Of a DNA stretch of 64,000 nt, positions 50,800 to 59,455 are shown piece after piece. Source of the stretch: Natronorubrum texcoconense (GTDB taxonomy: Archaea; Halobacteriota; Halobacteria; Halobacteriales; Natrialbaceae); NCBI RefSeq assembly GCF_900100335.1, contig NZ_FNFE01000006.1:237716-301715 (forward strand), in the 5' to 3' direction. Each line of letters begins with the position of its first letter. The stretch's first letter is position 1. The position numbers were made by a program, and so were the translations under genes. The notes below the pieces were generated by a model, which saw nothing but the letters and a program-made list of their open reading frames with translations, searched no databases and was not told where the DNA came from.

Positions 50800-50994
50800 A
50801 TGGCAATCAAACCGGCCTATGTCAAGAAGACCGGGAACCTCCTCCTGGAGCGGTATCCGGAGGCGTTCACGACCGACTTCGAACAGAACAAAGACAGCGT
50901 CACGAAGCTCACCAACGTCGAGTCCAAGGGCGTCCGTAACCGCATCGCCGGCTACGTTACCCACAAGAAAAGCGCCCAGACAGCCACCGCATAA
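50800..50994 (+). CDS. rps17e: 30S ribosomal protein S17e
   Basis: The 64-residue protein matches archaeal S17e from the second residue (AIKPAYVKKTGNLLLERYP) through NKDSVTKLTNVESKGVRNRIAGYVT. It is a small-subunit protein found only in archaea and eukaryotes. The position just upstream of asd is a common haloarchaeal arrangement. Confidence 0.95.
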   Translation: MAIKPAYVKKTGNLLLERYPEAFTTDFEQNKDSVTKLTNVESKGVRNRIAGYVTHKKSAQTATA

Positions 50995-51256
50995 GCCCGC
51001 TTTTGTCCTCGAGTTCCGACCGTCGTGAGCGACGGCACTCGCCACCGTTCCGGGAGATTGTCCGCAGCGTCGAATCCTGGTAGCCGACTTCCGTAGCGGT
51101 TCGCAGCTCCAGTCTCACGGGCCGTCTGACATTGCTCTCAGCGCGATACAGTCGGTACTGAAACTGCTTCGATGAACAGTACTAGTCGTTCGCTGACAGG
51201 TCTCTGTGCGACGGAAACCCAAACGGTTTTGCGCACACAACTCCGAGTCCGGGAAA

Positions 51257-52291
51257 ATGGCAGTACGAGTTGGCCTCCTCGGTGCGACCGGTGCCGTCGG
51301 ACAGCGTCTGATTCAGCTTCTCGACCCCCACCCGGAGTTCGAGATCGCCGCATTGACCGCGAGCGAATCCAGCGCCGGAAAGAGCTACCGGCAGGCCGCA
51401 AAGTGGCGCGTCGATAGCCCCATTCCAGCGGACGTCGCGGAGATGACCGTCGTCGAAACCGACCCCAACGAGGTGCCGGACGACGTCGACCTCATCTTCT
51501 CGTCGCTCCCCTCGAGCATCGGGGCGGAGGTCGAGCCCGGCTTCTGTGAGGCCGGCTACGTCGTCTCGTCGAACTCCTCGAACGGCCGGATGGACGACGA
51601 CATCCCGCTGGTCATCCCCGAAGTCAACGCCGACCACCTCGACCTACTCGAGGTCCAGCGCGACGACCGCGGCTGGGACGGCGCGATGGTCAAGAACCCG
51701 AACTGCTCGACGATCACCTTCGTCCCCACCCTCGCCGCGCTGGCCGAGTTCGGTCTCGAGAAGGTCCACGTCGCGACCCTCCAGGCCGTCTCCGGCGCGG
51801 GCTACGACGGCGTCAGCTCGATGGAGATCATCGACAACGCCATCCCCTACATCGGCAGCGAGGAGGACAAACTCGAAACCGAGTCCCGAAAGCTCCTCGG
51901 CAGCTTCGACGGCGCCGAGCTGAGCCACAACGAGGTGGAAGTCGCGGCCTCGTGTAACCGCATCCCGACGATCGACGGCCACCTCGAGAACGTCTGGGTC
52001 GAGACCGAAGACGAGCTGACCCCCGACGCGGCCGCCGAGGCCATGCGGGAGTACCCGTCGATCGACCTTCGCTCCTCCCCCGACCCGCTCATTCACGTCT
52101 TCGAGGAGCCCGACCGTCCACAGCCACGGATGGACCGCACGCTCGGCGACGGTATGGCCATCGCCGCGGGCGGGCTCCGCGAGTCCGCCTTCGGACTCCA
52201 GTACAACTGTCTCGCACACAACACCATCCGCGGTGCGGCGGGGGCGAGCGTACTGAACGGCGAACTGTTGCTCGAGAACGGCTATCTCTAA
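51257..52291 (+). CDS. asd: Aspartate-semialdehyde dehydrogenase
   Basis: The 344-residue enzyme has an N-terminal NADP-binding GLLGATGAVGQRL, active-site C150 in KNPNCSTI, SGAGYDG, and a final IRGAAGASVLNGELL. It reduces aspartyl phosphate to the semialdehyde for threonine, methionine and lysine synthesis. The start at 51257 gives the standard AVRVGLLGATG N-terminus; the ATG at 51206 adds 17 unsupported residues. Confidence 0.95.
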   Translation: MAVRVGLLGATGAVGQRLIQLLDPHPEFEIAALTASESSAGKSYRQAAKWRVDSPIPADVAEMTVVETDPNEVPDDVDLIFSSLPSSIGAEVEPGFCEAGYVVSSNSSNGRMDDDIPLVIPEVNADHLDLLEVQRDDRGWDGAMVKNPNCSTITFVPTLAALAEFGLEKVHVATLQAVSGAGYDGVSSMEIIDNAIPYIGSEEDKLETESRKLLGSFDGAELSHNEVEVAASCNRIPTIDGHLENVWVETEDELTPDAAAEAMREYPSIDLRSSPDPLIHVFEEPDRPQPRMDRTLGDGMAIAAGGLRESAFGLQYNCLAHNTIRGAAGASVLNGELLLENGYL

Positions 52292-52364
52292 GTCGTTTTC
52301 ACTCGGATTTTAGTAATTTCTTCGCGACAGACCCTGCGTGGTTTGGCAGGGCCCACAAGTAGGG

Positions 52365-52781
52365 ATGGACCCAACGGAGCGTATGCTTCCCGTGATCTCC
52401 GATCCAGAATCCCTGACACCGGTTTCCGCGAACGCGTCGACGGGATCCACCGACGAGACGGGCCGAGCGTTCGACCTGCTCGCCGATCGGCGCCGCCGAG
52501 CCGTCCTCGAGTATCTCGCCGACCGCGACGAGCCGGTCTCGCTGGGCGATCTGGCGGACCACGTTACCCTCGCGGAGCAGGGTCAGACCCGCGGTACGAT
52601 CGCGGGCTGTGGCGACGCGTTGCTCGGGACGCGACGACGCGTTCGGATCTCGCTTCGCCACCACCACGTGCCGAAGCTCGCGGCGGCCGACGCCGTCGAG
52701 TTCGATCCCGAAGCGAACACCGTCTCCGTTCGGGAGACGGGCACCGATCTACTCGCTCGACTGGAGACAGCTACCGAGTAG
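52365..52781 (+). CDS. DUF7344-like HTH regulator
   Basis: The 138-residue protein has a winged-helix-like domain: AFDLLADRRRRAVLEYLADRDEPVSLGDLADHV, then RISLRHHHVPKLAAADAVEFD and NTVSVRETG. This is the haloarchaeal DUF7344 layout. Position 52365 is taken as start, although 52338 and 52383 are also in frame. It precedes a TrmB-type regulator on the same strand. Confidence 0.75.
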   Translation: MDPTERMLPVISDPESLTPVSANASTGSTDETGRAFDLLADRRRRAVLEYLADRDEPVSLGDLADHVTLAEQGQTRGTIAGCGDALLGTRRRVRISLRHHHVPKLAAADAVEFDPEANTVSVRETGTDLLARLETATE

Positions 52782-52822
52782 CGTGGCGGCTGCAAGCACC
52801 ACGTCCAGTAGTCAGCCGAAAA

Positions 52823-53632
52823 ATGCATGAAACGATGCCTACTGAGGAGCAGGCGGTACAGCTCCTAGTCGAACTGGGGCTCACGGAATACGAGGCTCGC
52901 TGTTTCGTCGCGCTTTCGCGCGTCTCGACGGCGACGGCGTCGGAGATCGCCACCCTCTCGGACGTGCCGCGCTCGCGGGTGTACGACGCAGTCGACCGGC
53001 TTCACCGGCGAGGACTGGTCGACATCCAGCAGTCCGAGCCGCGCGAGTACCGGGCGATTTCGAAGGCGGCCGCGCTCGAGTCGCTGAAAGAACGGTACGA
53101 TACGACGCTCGAGGCGACCGACGACGCCCTCTCGGAACTCCGTTGTTCGAAGGGTGGAGACGACTTGGAGGAGAGCGGAGCGTGGGCGATAGCCGACCAC
53201 GACCACGTCACCAATCGGGTCGGGCGCTTTCTCGAGGAAGCGACTGAGGAGGTGTACGCGCTTCTCGCCGACGAGAGCGCGCTCGATCGACAGTTTCTCG
53301 AGCAGCTCGCCGCGGCGAGCGAGCGCGGCGTCGATACGCGGGTCGAAGTCTCTTCCGAGGAGATCGAAGCACGAGTACTGGATGTGACACCGGAGACTAC
53401 CGTCGTTGTCACGGATCTCGCGGACGACCCCGCCTCGCTGAACGTCAAGCGCCTCGGCCGGATCGTCATGGTCGATCGTCGATCCGTGCTGCTCGCTGCG
53501 GTCGCAGACCGAACCCGTCCGGGACAGATCGAAGAGACGGCGATCTGGGCCAGCGGACCGGATCACGGGCTGGTCGTGGGTCTCCGACACGTTCTCGGAG
53601 CGCGGATCGACTCACAGAACGTCTTCGTCTGA
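52823..53632 (+). CDS. TrmB-family transcriptional regulator
   Basis: The 269-residue protein has an N-terminal TrmB winged helix (LLVELGLTEYEARCFVALSRVSTATASEIATLSDVPRSRVYDAVDRLHRRGLVDIQ, about 12-67), a coiled segment, and a C-terminal PLD-like ligand domain with DRQFLEQLAAASERGVDTRVEV and VVVTDLADDP. TrmB regulators usually sense sugars or other metabolites. Its ligand is unknown. An alternative start four codons later (MPTEEQ) is equally possible. Confidence 0.88.
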   Translation: MHETMPTEEQAVQLLVELGLTEYEARCFVALSRVSTATASEIATLSDVPRSRVYDAVDRLHRRGLVDIQQSEPREYRAISKAAALESLKERYDTTLEATDDALSELRCSKGGDDLEESGAWAIADHDHVTNRVGRFLEEATEEVYALLADESALDRQFLEQLAAASERGVDTRVEVSSEEIEARVLDVTPETTVVVTDLADDPASLNVKRLGRIVMVDRRSVLLAAVADRTRPGQIEETAIWASGPDHGLVVGLRHVLGARIDSQNVFV

Positions 53633-53669
53633 AGCTATCTTTCGGTCCGATACAGCACTCACCGCGGAC

Positions 53670-54101
53670 TCAGGCGTCCGTCTGTGGCAGCGCGACGACC
53701 GGGACGGACGCTTCCTTGACCATCCGCCGTGCAACGTCCCCGGTAAGGAGTTCCGCCAGTCGGTTCCCCTCTCGAGCCGTGAAGACGACGGCGTCGGCGT
53801 CTCGGTCCCGGGCTTCGTCGAAGATCCGTTCGACGATATCGGTCCCGTAGAGCACGTCCGTCTCGACCGTCGCATCGGTCGTCTCGAGCGTCCGTCGGAT
53901 TCGCTCGAAGATTTCGTCGGCGTACTCCTCTCGCTGTTCCATGGGAGCCTTGTCGATCCCGCCGCCCGACTTTTCGATCACGTTGACCGCGATGACCGTG
54001 CTGGTCGGAGTCAGATGCGGAGCGAGCGCCGCAGCCGTCCGCTCGCCGTCGTCCGGATCCGCCGCCGGGACGACGACCGTGCCGTCGAAGGTGAGCGTCA
54101 T
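53670..54101 (-). CDS. Universal stress protein (UspA family)
   Basis: The 143-residue protein has an N-terminal VVVPAADPDDGERTAAALAPHL instead of the usual PTDGS motif. It has a central RDADAVVFTAREGNRLAELLTGDVARRMVKEASVPVVALP. The ATP-binding glycine pattern is altered, so nucleotide binding is doubtful. It is convergent with the TrmB regulator gene. Confidence 0.82.
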   Translation of the reverse strand: MTLTFDGTVVVPAADPDDGERTAAALAPHLTPTSTVIAVNVIEKSGGGIDKAPMEQREEYADEIFERIRRTLETTDATVETDVLYGTDIVERIFDEARDRDADAVVFTAREGNRLAELLTGDVARRMVKEASVPVVALPQTDA

Positions 54102-54239
54102 CGGGACGCCTCCGCGCTTTGGGTCGCTCGATTACGAACGATCGTCGAATCGACAGTCGGAGTCGGTGACAGCGCCATACCCGAGATTCGGGCCGGCCAC
54201 TGAAAAAACTGCAGTCGGCGGAACGGATCGGGAACCGCC

Positions 54240-55211
54240 TCAGGGACGCACCTGATTCCGAAGCGCTGCTGCCGAATCCTCGCCGAATCTCCGGACGTTT
54301 TCCGCGACGATATCGGCGAGTCGCTCGTAGTACTCGGGAGTGTGGCCCGCGTTGTGCGGCGTGATCTGGACGTTCTCGAGCGTCCACAGCGGATGTTCCT
54401 CGGGGAGCGGTTCGGGGTCAGTGACGTCGAGCGACGCGCCGCGGATCCAACTCGAGCGCAGCGCCGCCACGAGCGCGTCGGTGTCGACGACCGGCCCGCG
54501 AGCGACGTTGACGAGCACCGCGTCGGGGTCCATCGTCACGAACTCGTCGCGGCCGATCAGCCCGCGAGTGGTATCGGTGAGCGGACACGCGAGCACGAGG
54601 TAGTCCGTCCGCGCGAGCGCGTCGTCGAATCCGTCGTCCTCGAAGCCGATCACTTCGTCCGTCGGCCCGCCCTTCTCGGGGGAGTAGCGAACGCCGATCG
54701 TCTCGACGCCGAACGGCTCGAGTCGTTCCGCGACGGCCTCCCCGATCGCGCCGAGTCCCACGATCGTTACCGTCGATCCGCGTAACTCGTAGGCCTGATA
54801 GTGACGCCACTCCCGGCGCTCCTGTCGGCGCGCGCCGACGTGGAACCGGCGCGTGTATCGGAGGATCGCGCCGAGGACGTGTTCGCCAATGTTAGGACCG
54901 TGGACGCCCGAGGCGTTCGTGACCGCGACGTTGCGCTCTTCGAGTTGCTCGAGCGGGAGGTGGCCCGTCCCCGCGTAGGCACAGGCGAAGACCTCGAGGT
55001 TCTCGGCGGCCTCGAGGAGCTCCTCGTCGAGGGTCATCCCGGTGACGAACCGGGCATTTTCGATCGCCTCGCGCTCCTCGGTGGGCGTCCGCGCGAGTTC
55101 GACCGTTTGTTCCGGGAGTCGCTCACGGATCGCGGCGACGTACTGTTCGACCGGCATACCGTGGGTTCCGGTCCGAAGGACGAGGACGTCCGGTTCGTCG
55201 GTGTTGCTCAT
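54240..55211 (-). CDS. D-2-hydroxyacid dehydrogenase (NAD-dependent)
   Basis: The 323-residue protein has the split catalytic domain around a Rossmann core: VTIVGLGAIGEAVAERL near 168-184, the Arg in NVARGPVVD, an Asp/Glu relay near DVTDPEPLPEEHPLW, and His in ITPHNAGHTPEYYE. It interconverts 2-keto and D-2-hydroxy acids; the substrate (phosphoglycerate-, lactate- or glyoxylate-like) is not defined. The start at 55211 sits just before the divergent reductase gene. Confidence 0.88.
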   Translation of the reverse strand: MSNTDEPDVLVLRTGTHGMPVEQYVAAIRERLPEQTVELARTPTEEREAIENARFVTGMTLDEELLEAAENLEVFACAYAGTGHLPLEQLEERNVAVTNASGVHGPNIGEHVLGAILRYTRRFHVGARRQERREWRHYQAYELRGSTVTIVGLGAIGEAVAERLEPFGVETIGVRYSPEKGGPTDEVIGFEDDGFDDALARTDYLVLACPLTDTTRGLIGRDEFVTMDPDAVLVNVARGPVVDTDALVAALRSSWIRGASLDVTDPEPLPEEHPLWTLENVQITPHNAGHTPEYYERLADIVAENVRRFGEDSAAALRNQVRP

Positions 55212-55373
55212 GTCCGTGGCGTCGGCCGGTGCGAGCAAAAGCGTTCGTCTCCCGGAACGGGTTTCGAGGGACCACCGCGAGTGACGCTGGCCGTACACAC
55301 GGTTCGCCGACCCGCGCCGAACAGTCGATCGTCGCCCCTCGAGATCGGTTCCCCTCACCGAGACGTTCAGGCA

Positions 55374-55381
55374 ATTTAATA
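55374..55381 (+). promoter_or_regulatory. TATA box for the second geranylgeranyl reductase-like gene
   Basis: ATTTAATA is centred about 29 bases before the ATG at 55407. Confidence 0.55.
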
Positions 55382-55406
55382 ATGGGCCACTGAGTTCCAA
55401 CGGAGT

Positions 55407-56798
55407 ATGGAACGCGTAGACGTCGCGATCGTCGGTGGCGGCCCCGCTGGGGCATCCGCGGCCGAGCGGGCCGCGGCACACGGTGCCGAGACCGTCCTCT
55501 TCGAACAGGGCGTCCCGCGGGAGGACCGCGACGGACTCGGCCCCGACTCGACCGACGCTGCCGGCATGCTCGACTACTGGATCGACATCATGGACTTCGA
55601 CTACCGGGAGATTCCCGACGAGGTCATCCACCGGGAGCTCGAGGCGACCGAGTTCGTCGGTCCGAACAGCAACGTTACATTGAGGACGACCGGGATGGAG
55701 GCCAGCTACCCGAAGTTCGGCTACACCTTCCACCGTGCACGGATGGACGACTGGCTCTACGAGCGCGCCGAAGACGCCGGTGCTGACCTTCGGGTCGGAA
55801 CGGGCGTCAAAGACCTCGAGACGGACCTGCGAGCCGACAGCGCGAAGGGGCCAATCCACACGCTGACCCTCGCCGACGGCGACCGGCTGGAGGCCCAGTA
55901 CGTCGTCCTCGCCGACGGCCCGCAGCGACGGATCACCCTCGACGCGCTCGATCAGTTCACGGCCCCCGGCCGCAGCGTCTCGGACCACCTCTCGCCGCCG
56001 AAAGCCAACCACATCGCCTACCAGGAGTATCGAGAGTTTCCCCCCGAGCTGTTCGAGGAGTTCGAGGACACCCTCAAGTTCTGGTGGGGCTACATGCCCG
56101 GCGAGACCGCCTACCCGTGGGTGTTCCCCAACGACGGCACGGTGGCTCGCGTCGGTCTCACGATGCCGATCGGGATGGAACTCGAGGACGTGACGAACCC
56201 GGGCGCGTACAAACTCCTGCGCCCGGACGACGACCGACTGCCGTCCGGCTCGGAGTACATCCGTCGGCTACTCGAACAGGAGTACGGCGACGAGTACGAT
56301 ATCGAGGAGGAAATTCCGATCGTCGAGGACCGCGGGAAGTCGAAGGGGACCGAGACGTACCCCATCTCCTCGACCCGACCGATCGAGTCGCCCGTCGGGG
56401 CGAACATCGCCGTCGCCGGCGGCGCGATGGGGACGACCTCGGCGTTCCACGAGGGCGGCTATCACGTCGCCGTCCGAACGGGGAAGATCGCCGGCCGACT
56501 GGCCGCGACGGACTCGCTCGAGAGCTACAACGGGGTCTGGAAGCGCGCGATCGGCGACGAGATCCTCCGGAACGTCGCCTTCGCGGACATCGTGAAGGAC
56601 TACGAGCCCGACGACTGGGATTGGGCGTTCGATACCATCACCGACATGCAACAGGGGGCTTCCGGCGGCAACCTGATCAGACGGAGCTACTCGGCCGGCC
56701 TCGGTGCCTCGAAGATCATGCTCGCCTACAAGCGACGGAAGTACGCCTACCGCAACGGCGGCTACGTCCAGTTGAAAGAAGACGACTACTTCTACTGA
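55407..56798 (+). CDS. Geranylgeranyl reductase family FAD oxidoreductase, second paralog
   Basis: The 463-residue protein has an FAD motif VAIVGGGPAGASAAERA near 6-22, YPWVFPNDG (cavity motif) near 237-245, and NIAVAGGAMGTTSAFHEGG near 335-353. Unlike the paralog at 15.6 kb it lacks the CGDG segment and has GPDSTDAAG there instead. It could reduce a different isoprenoid or act as an electron-transfer flavoprotein dehydrogenase-like enzyme. It is divergent from the hydroxyacid dehydrogenase gene. Confidence 0.83.
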   Translation: MERVDVAIVGGGPAGASAAERAAAHGAETVLFEQGVPREDRDGLGPDSTDAAGMLDYWIDIMDFDYREIPDEVIHRELEATEFVGPNSNVTLRTTGMEASYPKFGYTFHRARMDDWLYERAEDAGADLRVGTGVKDLETDLRADSAKGPIHTLTLADGDRLEAQYVVLADGPQRRITLDALDQFTAPGRSVSDHLSPPKANHIAYQEYREFPPELFEEFEDTLKFWWGYMPGETAYPWVFPNDGTVARVGLTMPIGMELEDVTNPGAYKLLRPDDDRLPSGSEYIRRLLEQEYGDEYDIEEEIPIVEDRGKSKGTETYPISSTRPIESPVGANIAVAGGAMGTTSAFHEGGYHVAVRTGKIAGRLAATDSLESYNGVWKRAIGDEILRNVAFADIVKDYEPDDWDWAFDTITDMQQGASGGNLIRRSYSAGLGASKIMLAYKRRKYAYRNGGYVQLKEDDYFY

Positions 56799-56989
56799 GT
56801 TCCGGTTTCCGACTCGAGTTCGCGCCGTTCGTACACGAACGTACCATTCGACGCTCTCTCTAAGCTACCCGTCGGTACTGTGTGCGAACCGTCCGACGCC
56901 GACGATTCTCGTGGTCCGACGGCTACTCGTGGACGGACGCAATCACAAAAAATCGATTCCGTTGACGGGTGAGAACGGATACGTGCCGC

Positions 56990-57259
56990 TTAGGAGGACA
57001 CGGTATCGAGGTTCCAGCCGGGATCCTCCCCCGTCCGCTCGATGTGATCAGCTCGGCAGGCCGGACAGTAGTCGGGTGTCGCAGTGTCGCCCCGAGGGAC
57101 GTAGACCGCGCCGCTACACCCCACGCACGCGTCAGAAACGATGGTCGCGCAGTCGGCACAGATGTTGAAGTCGTCGACCGTGAGTCCGCGCAGGGGTTCG
57201 AGTTGTTTATCCAAGATGTACTCGTCGATGGCCGCCTGACAGTGTTGGCACGGTTTCAT
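56990..57259 (-). CDS. Small zinc-ribbon protein, hypothetical
   Basis: The 89-residue protein has four CxxC-type pairs (CQHC, CADC, CVGC, CPAC), enough for two zinc sites, and VYVPRGD between them. It resembles a conserved haloarchaeal family (perhaps DUF7571, recalled only). It is encoded between the reductase and the oxidase cluster without an obvious link. Confidence 0.72.
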   Translation of the reverse strand: MKPCQHCQAAIDEYILDKQLEPLRGLTVDDFNICADCATIVSDACVGCSGAVYVPRGDTATPDYCPACRADHIERTGEDPGWNLDTVSS

Positions 57260-57463
57260 AGCGGTACACTCGGTACCATGTCACAGTACTACAAAGGTCT
57301 GACGACCCGATACAAATCTGCCGTCACCGTGGGGTGAATCGTACAGACACACGCTGTAGGGAACCGAACCGGACCGTATATCCGAGCAATACGAGGCTGT
57401 ACTGACGACCTACCGTCGTGTAAGCGGTGGTCCTTTTTCCCGCTCGAGGTAGAGACCGAACGT

Positions 57464-58426
57464 ATGAACGCTCCGTTCGACGGCTCGGACGGCCGGGACG
57501 ACGAGCCGTCCGAGACGGCAGCGACTCGAGCGGACGGCGCCGGCCACGCGCGAGACGATCAGGGGGAACTCACCGATCCCGGCGGTCCCGACGGTCCCAT
57601 CGGCCCGGACAGCCCACACGAGCCGAGCGATCACGACGACCACGACGAGCACGAACACCGCAGTCGCTGGCCGCTCGTCACCGGAGTTGGTGCCGGGGGG
57701 CTCTACGGCGGCGTCGCAATCTACCTGCTGGGAGCCGCGGCCGGCGTCGTCCCGCCGCGACTCGGCATCGGACTCGCCGTCGTAGGGACCGTCGTCCTGT
57801 TGGCCGGGGTGGCGGGCTGGGTCGACGAGGCGTTTCTGGCACCCGCTCGAGAGCGCGCCGGGCAGACGAAGTCGCGAGAGTCGTACGTGTCGACGACGGT
57901 GCTCTTTCTCGTGACCGACGTCTCGACGTTCGGCGCGCTGTTCGTCTACTACTTTTTCATCCGGGTAGGCGCCTGGCCGCCGGAGACGCTCCCGCCGCTG
58001 TTGACGTCGCTCGTGTTGGTCAACACGCTGATCCTGATCGCCAGCAGCGTCACCATCCACTACGCCCACGAGGCCTTGCACGACGACAATCGACGGCGGT
58101 TTCTGGGGCTGCTCGGAGCGACGCTCGCACTCGGCGTGATCTTCCTCGGCGGTCAGGCCCTCGAGTACTACGAGTTCATTATTCACGAGGGCTTTACCCT
58201 CGGCAGCGGCGTCTTCGGCAGCGGCTTCTTTGCACTAACGGGACTCCACGGCCTGCACGTCGCACTCGGCGTCGGCGGCATCGCCGTGGTGTTCTGGCGC
58301 GGATTGCAAGGCCACTACGGGCCCGAGCGAGACACCTCCGTCGCGACCGTCTCGCTGTACTGGCACTTCGTCGACCTCGTCTGGGTGTTCCTCGTGATCG
58401 TCCTCTACGTCGGGGGCACGCTCTAA
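57464..58426 (+). CDS. Heme-copper oxidase subunit III
   Basis: The 320-residue protein has an acidic, His-rich N-terminal tail of about 65 residues. About seven membrane helices follow, with family motifs KSRESYVSTTVLFLVTDVSTFGALFVYYF near 133-162, ITIHYAHEAL-like segment, QALEYYEF, FFALTGLHGLHVALG near 263-277 and YWHFVDLVWVFL near 300-311. It supports proton uptake and stability of the A-type oxidase whose subunits I and II lie just downstream. It is the first gene of the cluster, transcribed apart from subunit I. Confidence 0.93.
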   Translation: MNAPFDGSDGRDDEPSETAATRADGAGHARDDQGELTDPGGPDGPIGPDSPHEPSDHDDHDEHEHRSRWPLVTGVGAGGLYGGVAIYLLGAAAGVVPPRLGIGLAVVGTVVLLAGVAGWVDEAFLAPARERAGQTKSRESYVSTTVLFLVTDVSTFGALFVYYFFIRVGAWPPETLPPLLTSLVLVNTLILIASSVTIHYAHEALHDDNRRRFLGLLGATLALGVIFLGGQALEYYEFIIHEGFTLGSGVFGSGFFALTGLHGLHVALGVGGIAVVFWRGLQGHYGPERDTSVATVSLYWHFVDLVWVFLVIVLYVGGTL

Positions 58427-58456
58427 TGAGTCATTGAACGGCGCACTATCGCAGGT

Positions 58457-58648
58457 TCACGGCAGGTCGTCCCCGGCGTCGAGATTCTCCTCGAGCACGC
58501 GAAGCGGCGGGTCCGAACAGTCACAGAACGCCGACTGGCCGAGCGGTTTACGCTGGCCGTCGGGCCAGATCTGAACGATCCCGATCTCGCCGCAGCGCTC
58601 GCACTTCGCCGCGGCCCGTCGCTTCTCGCCGTCCTCGTATTCACCCAC
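58457..58648 (-). CDS. Small zinc-ribbon protein, probable GTG start
   Basis: The protein has CERCGEIG and a later CDC, with a conserved WPDGQRKPLGQSAFCDC stretch. I chose the GTG at 58648, giving GEYEDGEKRRAAAKCERCG at the N-terminus. The upstream ATG at 58738 adds a Pro-rich leader without coding character. It is convergent with the subunit III gene. Function is unknown. Confidence 0.65.
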   Translation of the reverse strand: MGEYEDGEKRRAAAKCERCGEIGIVQIWPDGQRKPLGQSAFCDCSDPPLRVLEENLDAGDDLP

Positions 58649-58834
58649 TGAACTCACCTCGGACGAGTGGGACGTACCAGCGCCAGGGGGTAAAACCCCC
58701 GGTGGGAACGCGAACGAATTGGTTGGGAAGCGTGTCAATCAGTTCCACTGCGAGTAGCGTCCTTCGCCGCATTCGGGGTTGCATCTACGCCAGCGAGTCA
58801 ACCGGATAGCACCACCCGAACGGTCCGGAACCCG

Positions 58835-59455
58835 CTATCGTCTCCGATCCCGTTGGATTCGCTCCTCGAAACCAGCCATCTTGCGGTAGATCGGCGGCGT
58901 CAACACGCCCGCGATCCCCACCAAGATCGCTACCGAGCCGATCGGGAACAGCAACGGCTCGGCCTCGAGACAGGAGTTCAACGACGCGATGCGCACGTAG
59001 TACTCCTGGCCGTCGACCTCGATGACCACGCCCTCGAGCAACGCCGCTTCGTTCTCCAGCCCCTCGCCGTCGACCGTCGCCTCCTCGAGCGGGCTGTCGA
59101 TCGCCTCCCGAAGCGCTCGCTGTTCGGTCTCCGACAGTTCGTCGTACTCGAGATCGCCGACGGTGGATGCGGGTCGCTCGCCGTCCTCGAGCGTCCGAAT
59201 CTCGATGTCCGGATCGCCGCAGAGACCGAGCGTGTCCTGCATGACGACGTAGCCGCCGACGAGCGCGATCGGGATACCGGAGGCGATCAGGAGCACGCCG
59301 AGGAACGGAGCAGCGTACGTTAGGAGGTACGACTCCTCGGACTCCGTCGGCTCGCCGGTCGCCGGCGGATCCTCCGCTGTGTCCGAGCCGGTCTCCGTCT
59401 CACGCCGCCTGCCGTCCTCCGGTCGATCCGACGGCCCGCCGTCGTCACCGCTCAT
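58835..59455 (-). CDS. Membrane protein overlapping the cytochrome oxidase subunit I gene
   Basis: The 206-residue protein has an acidic N-terminal tail of about 45 residues, one span near 50-75 (LLTYAAPFLGVLLIASGIPIALVGGYVVM), an external acidic domain with two cysteines, and a second span near 170-195. Its ATG overlaps the stop of the subunit I gene (ATGA at 59452-59455), so it is probably an oxidase accessory or small subunit. No named family is recognised. Confidence 0.75.
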   Translation of the reverse strand: MSGDDGGPSDRPEDGRRRETETGSDTAEDPPATGEPTESEESYLLTYAAPFLGVLLIASGIPIALVGGYVVMQDTLGLCGDPDIEIRTLEDGERPASTVGDLEYDELSETEQRALREAIDSPLEEATVDGEGLENEAALLEGVVIEVDGQEYYVRIASLNSCLEAEPLLFPIGSVAILVGIAGVLTPPIYRKMAGFEERIQRDRRR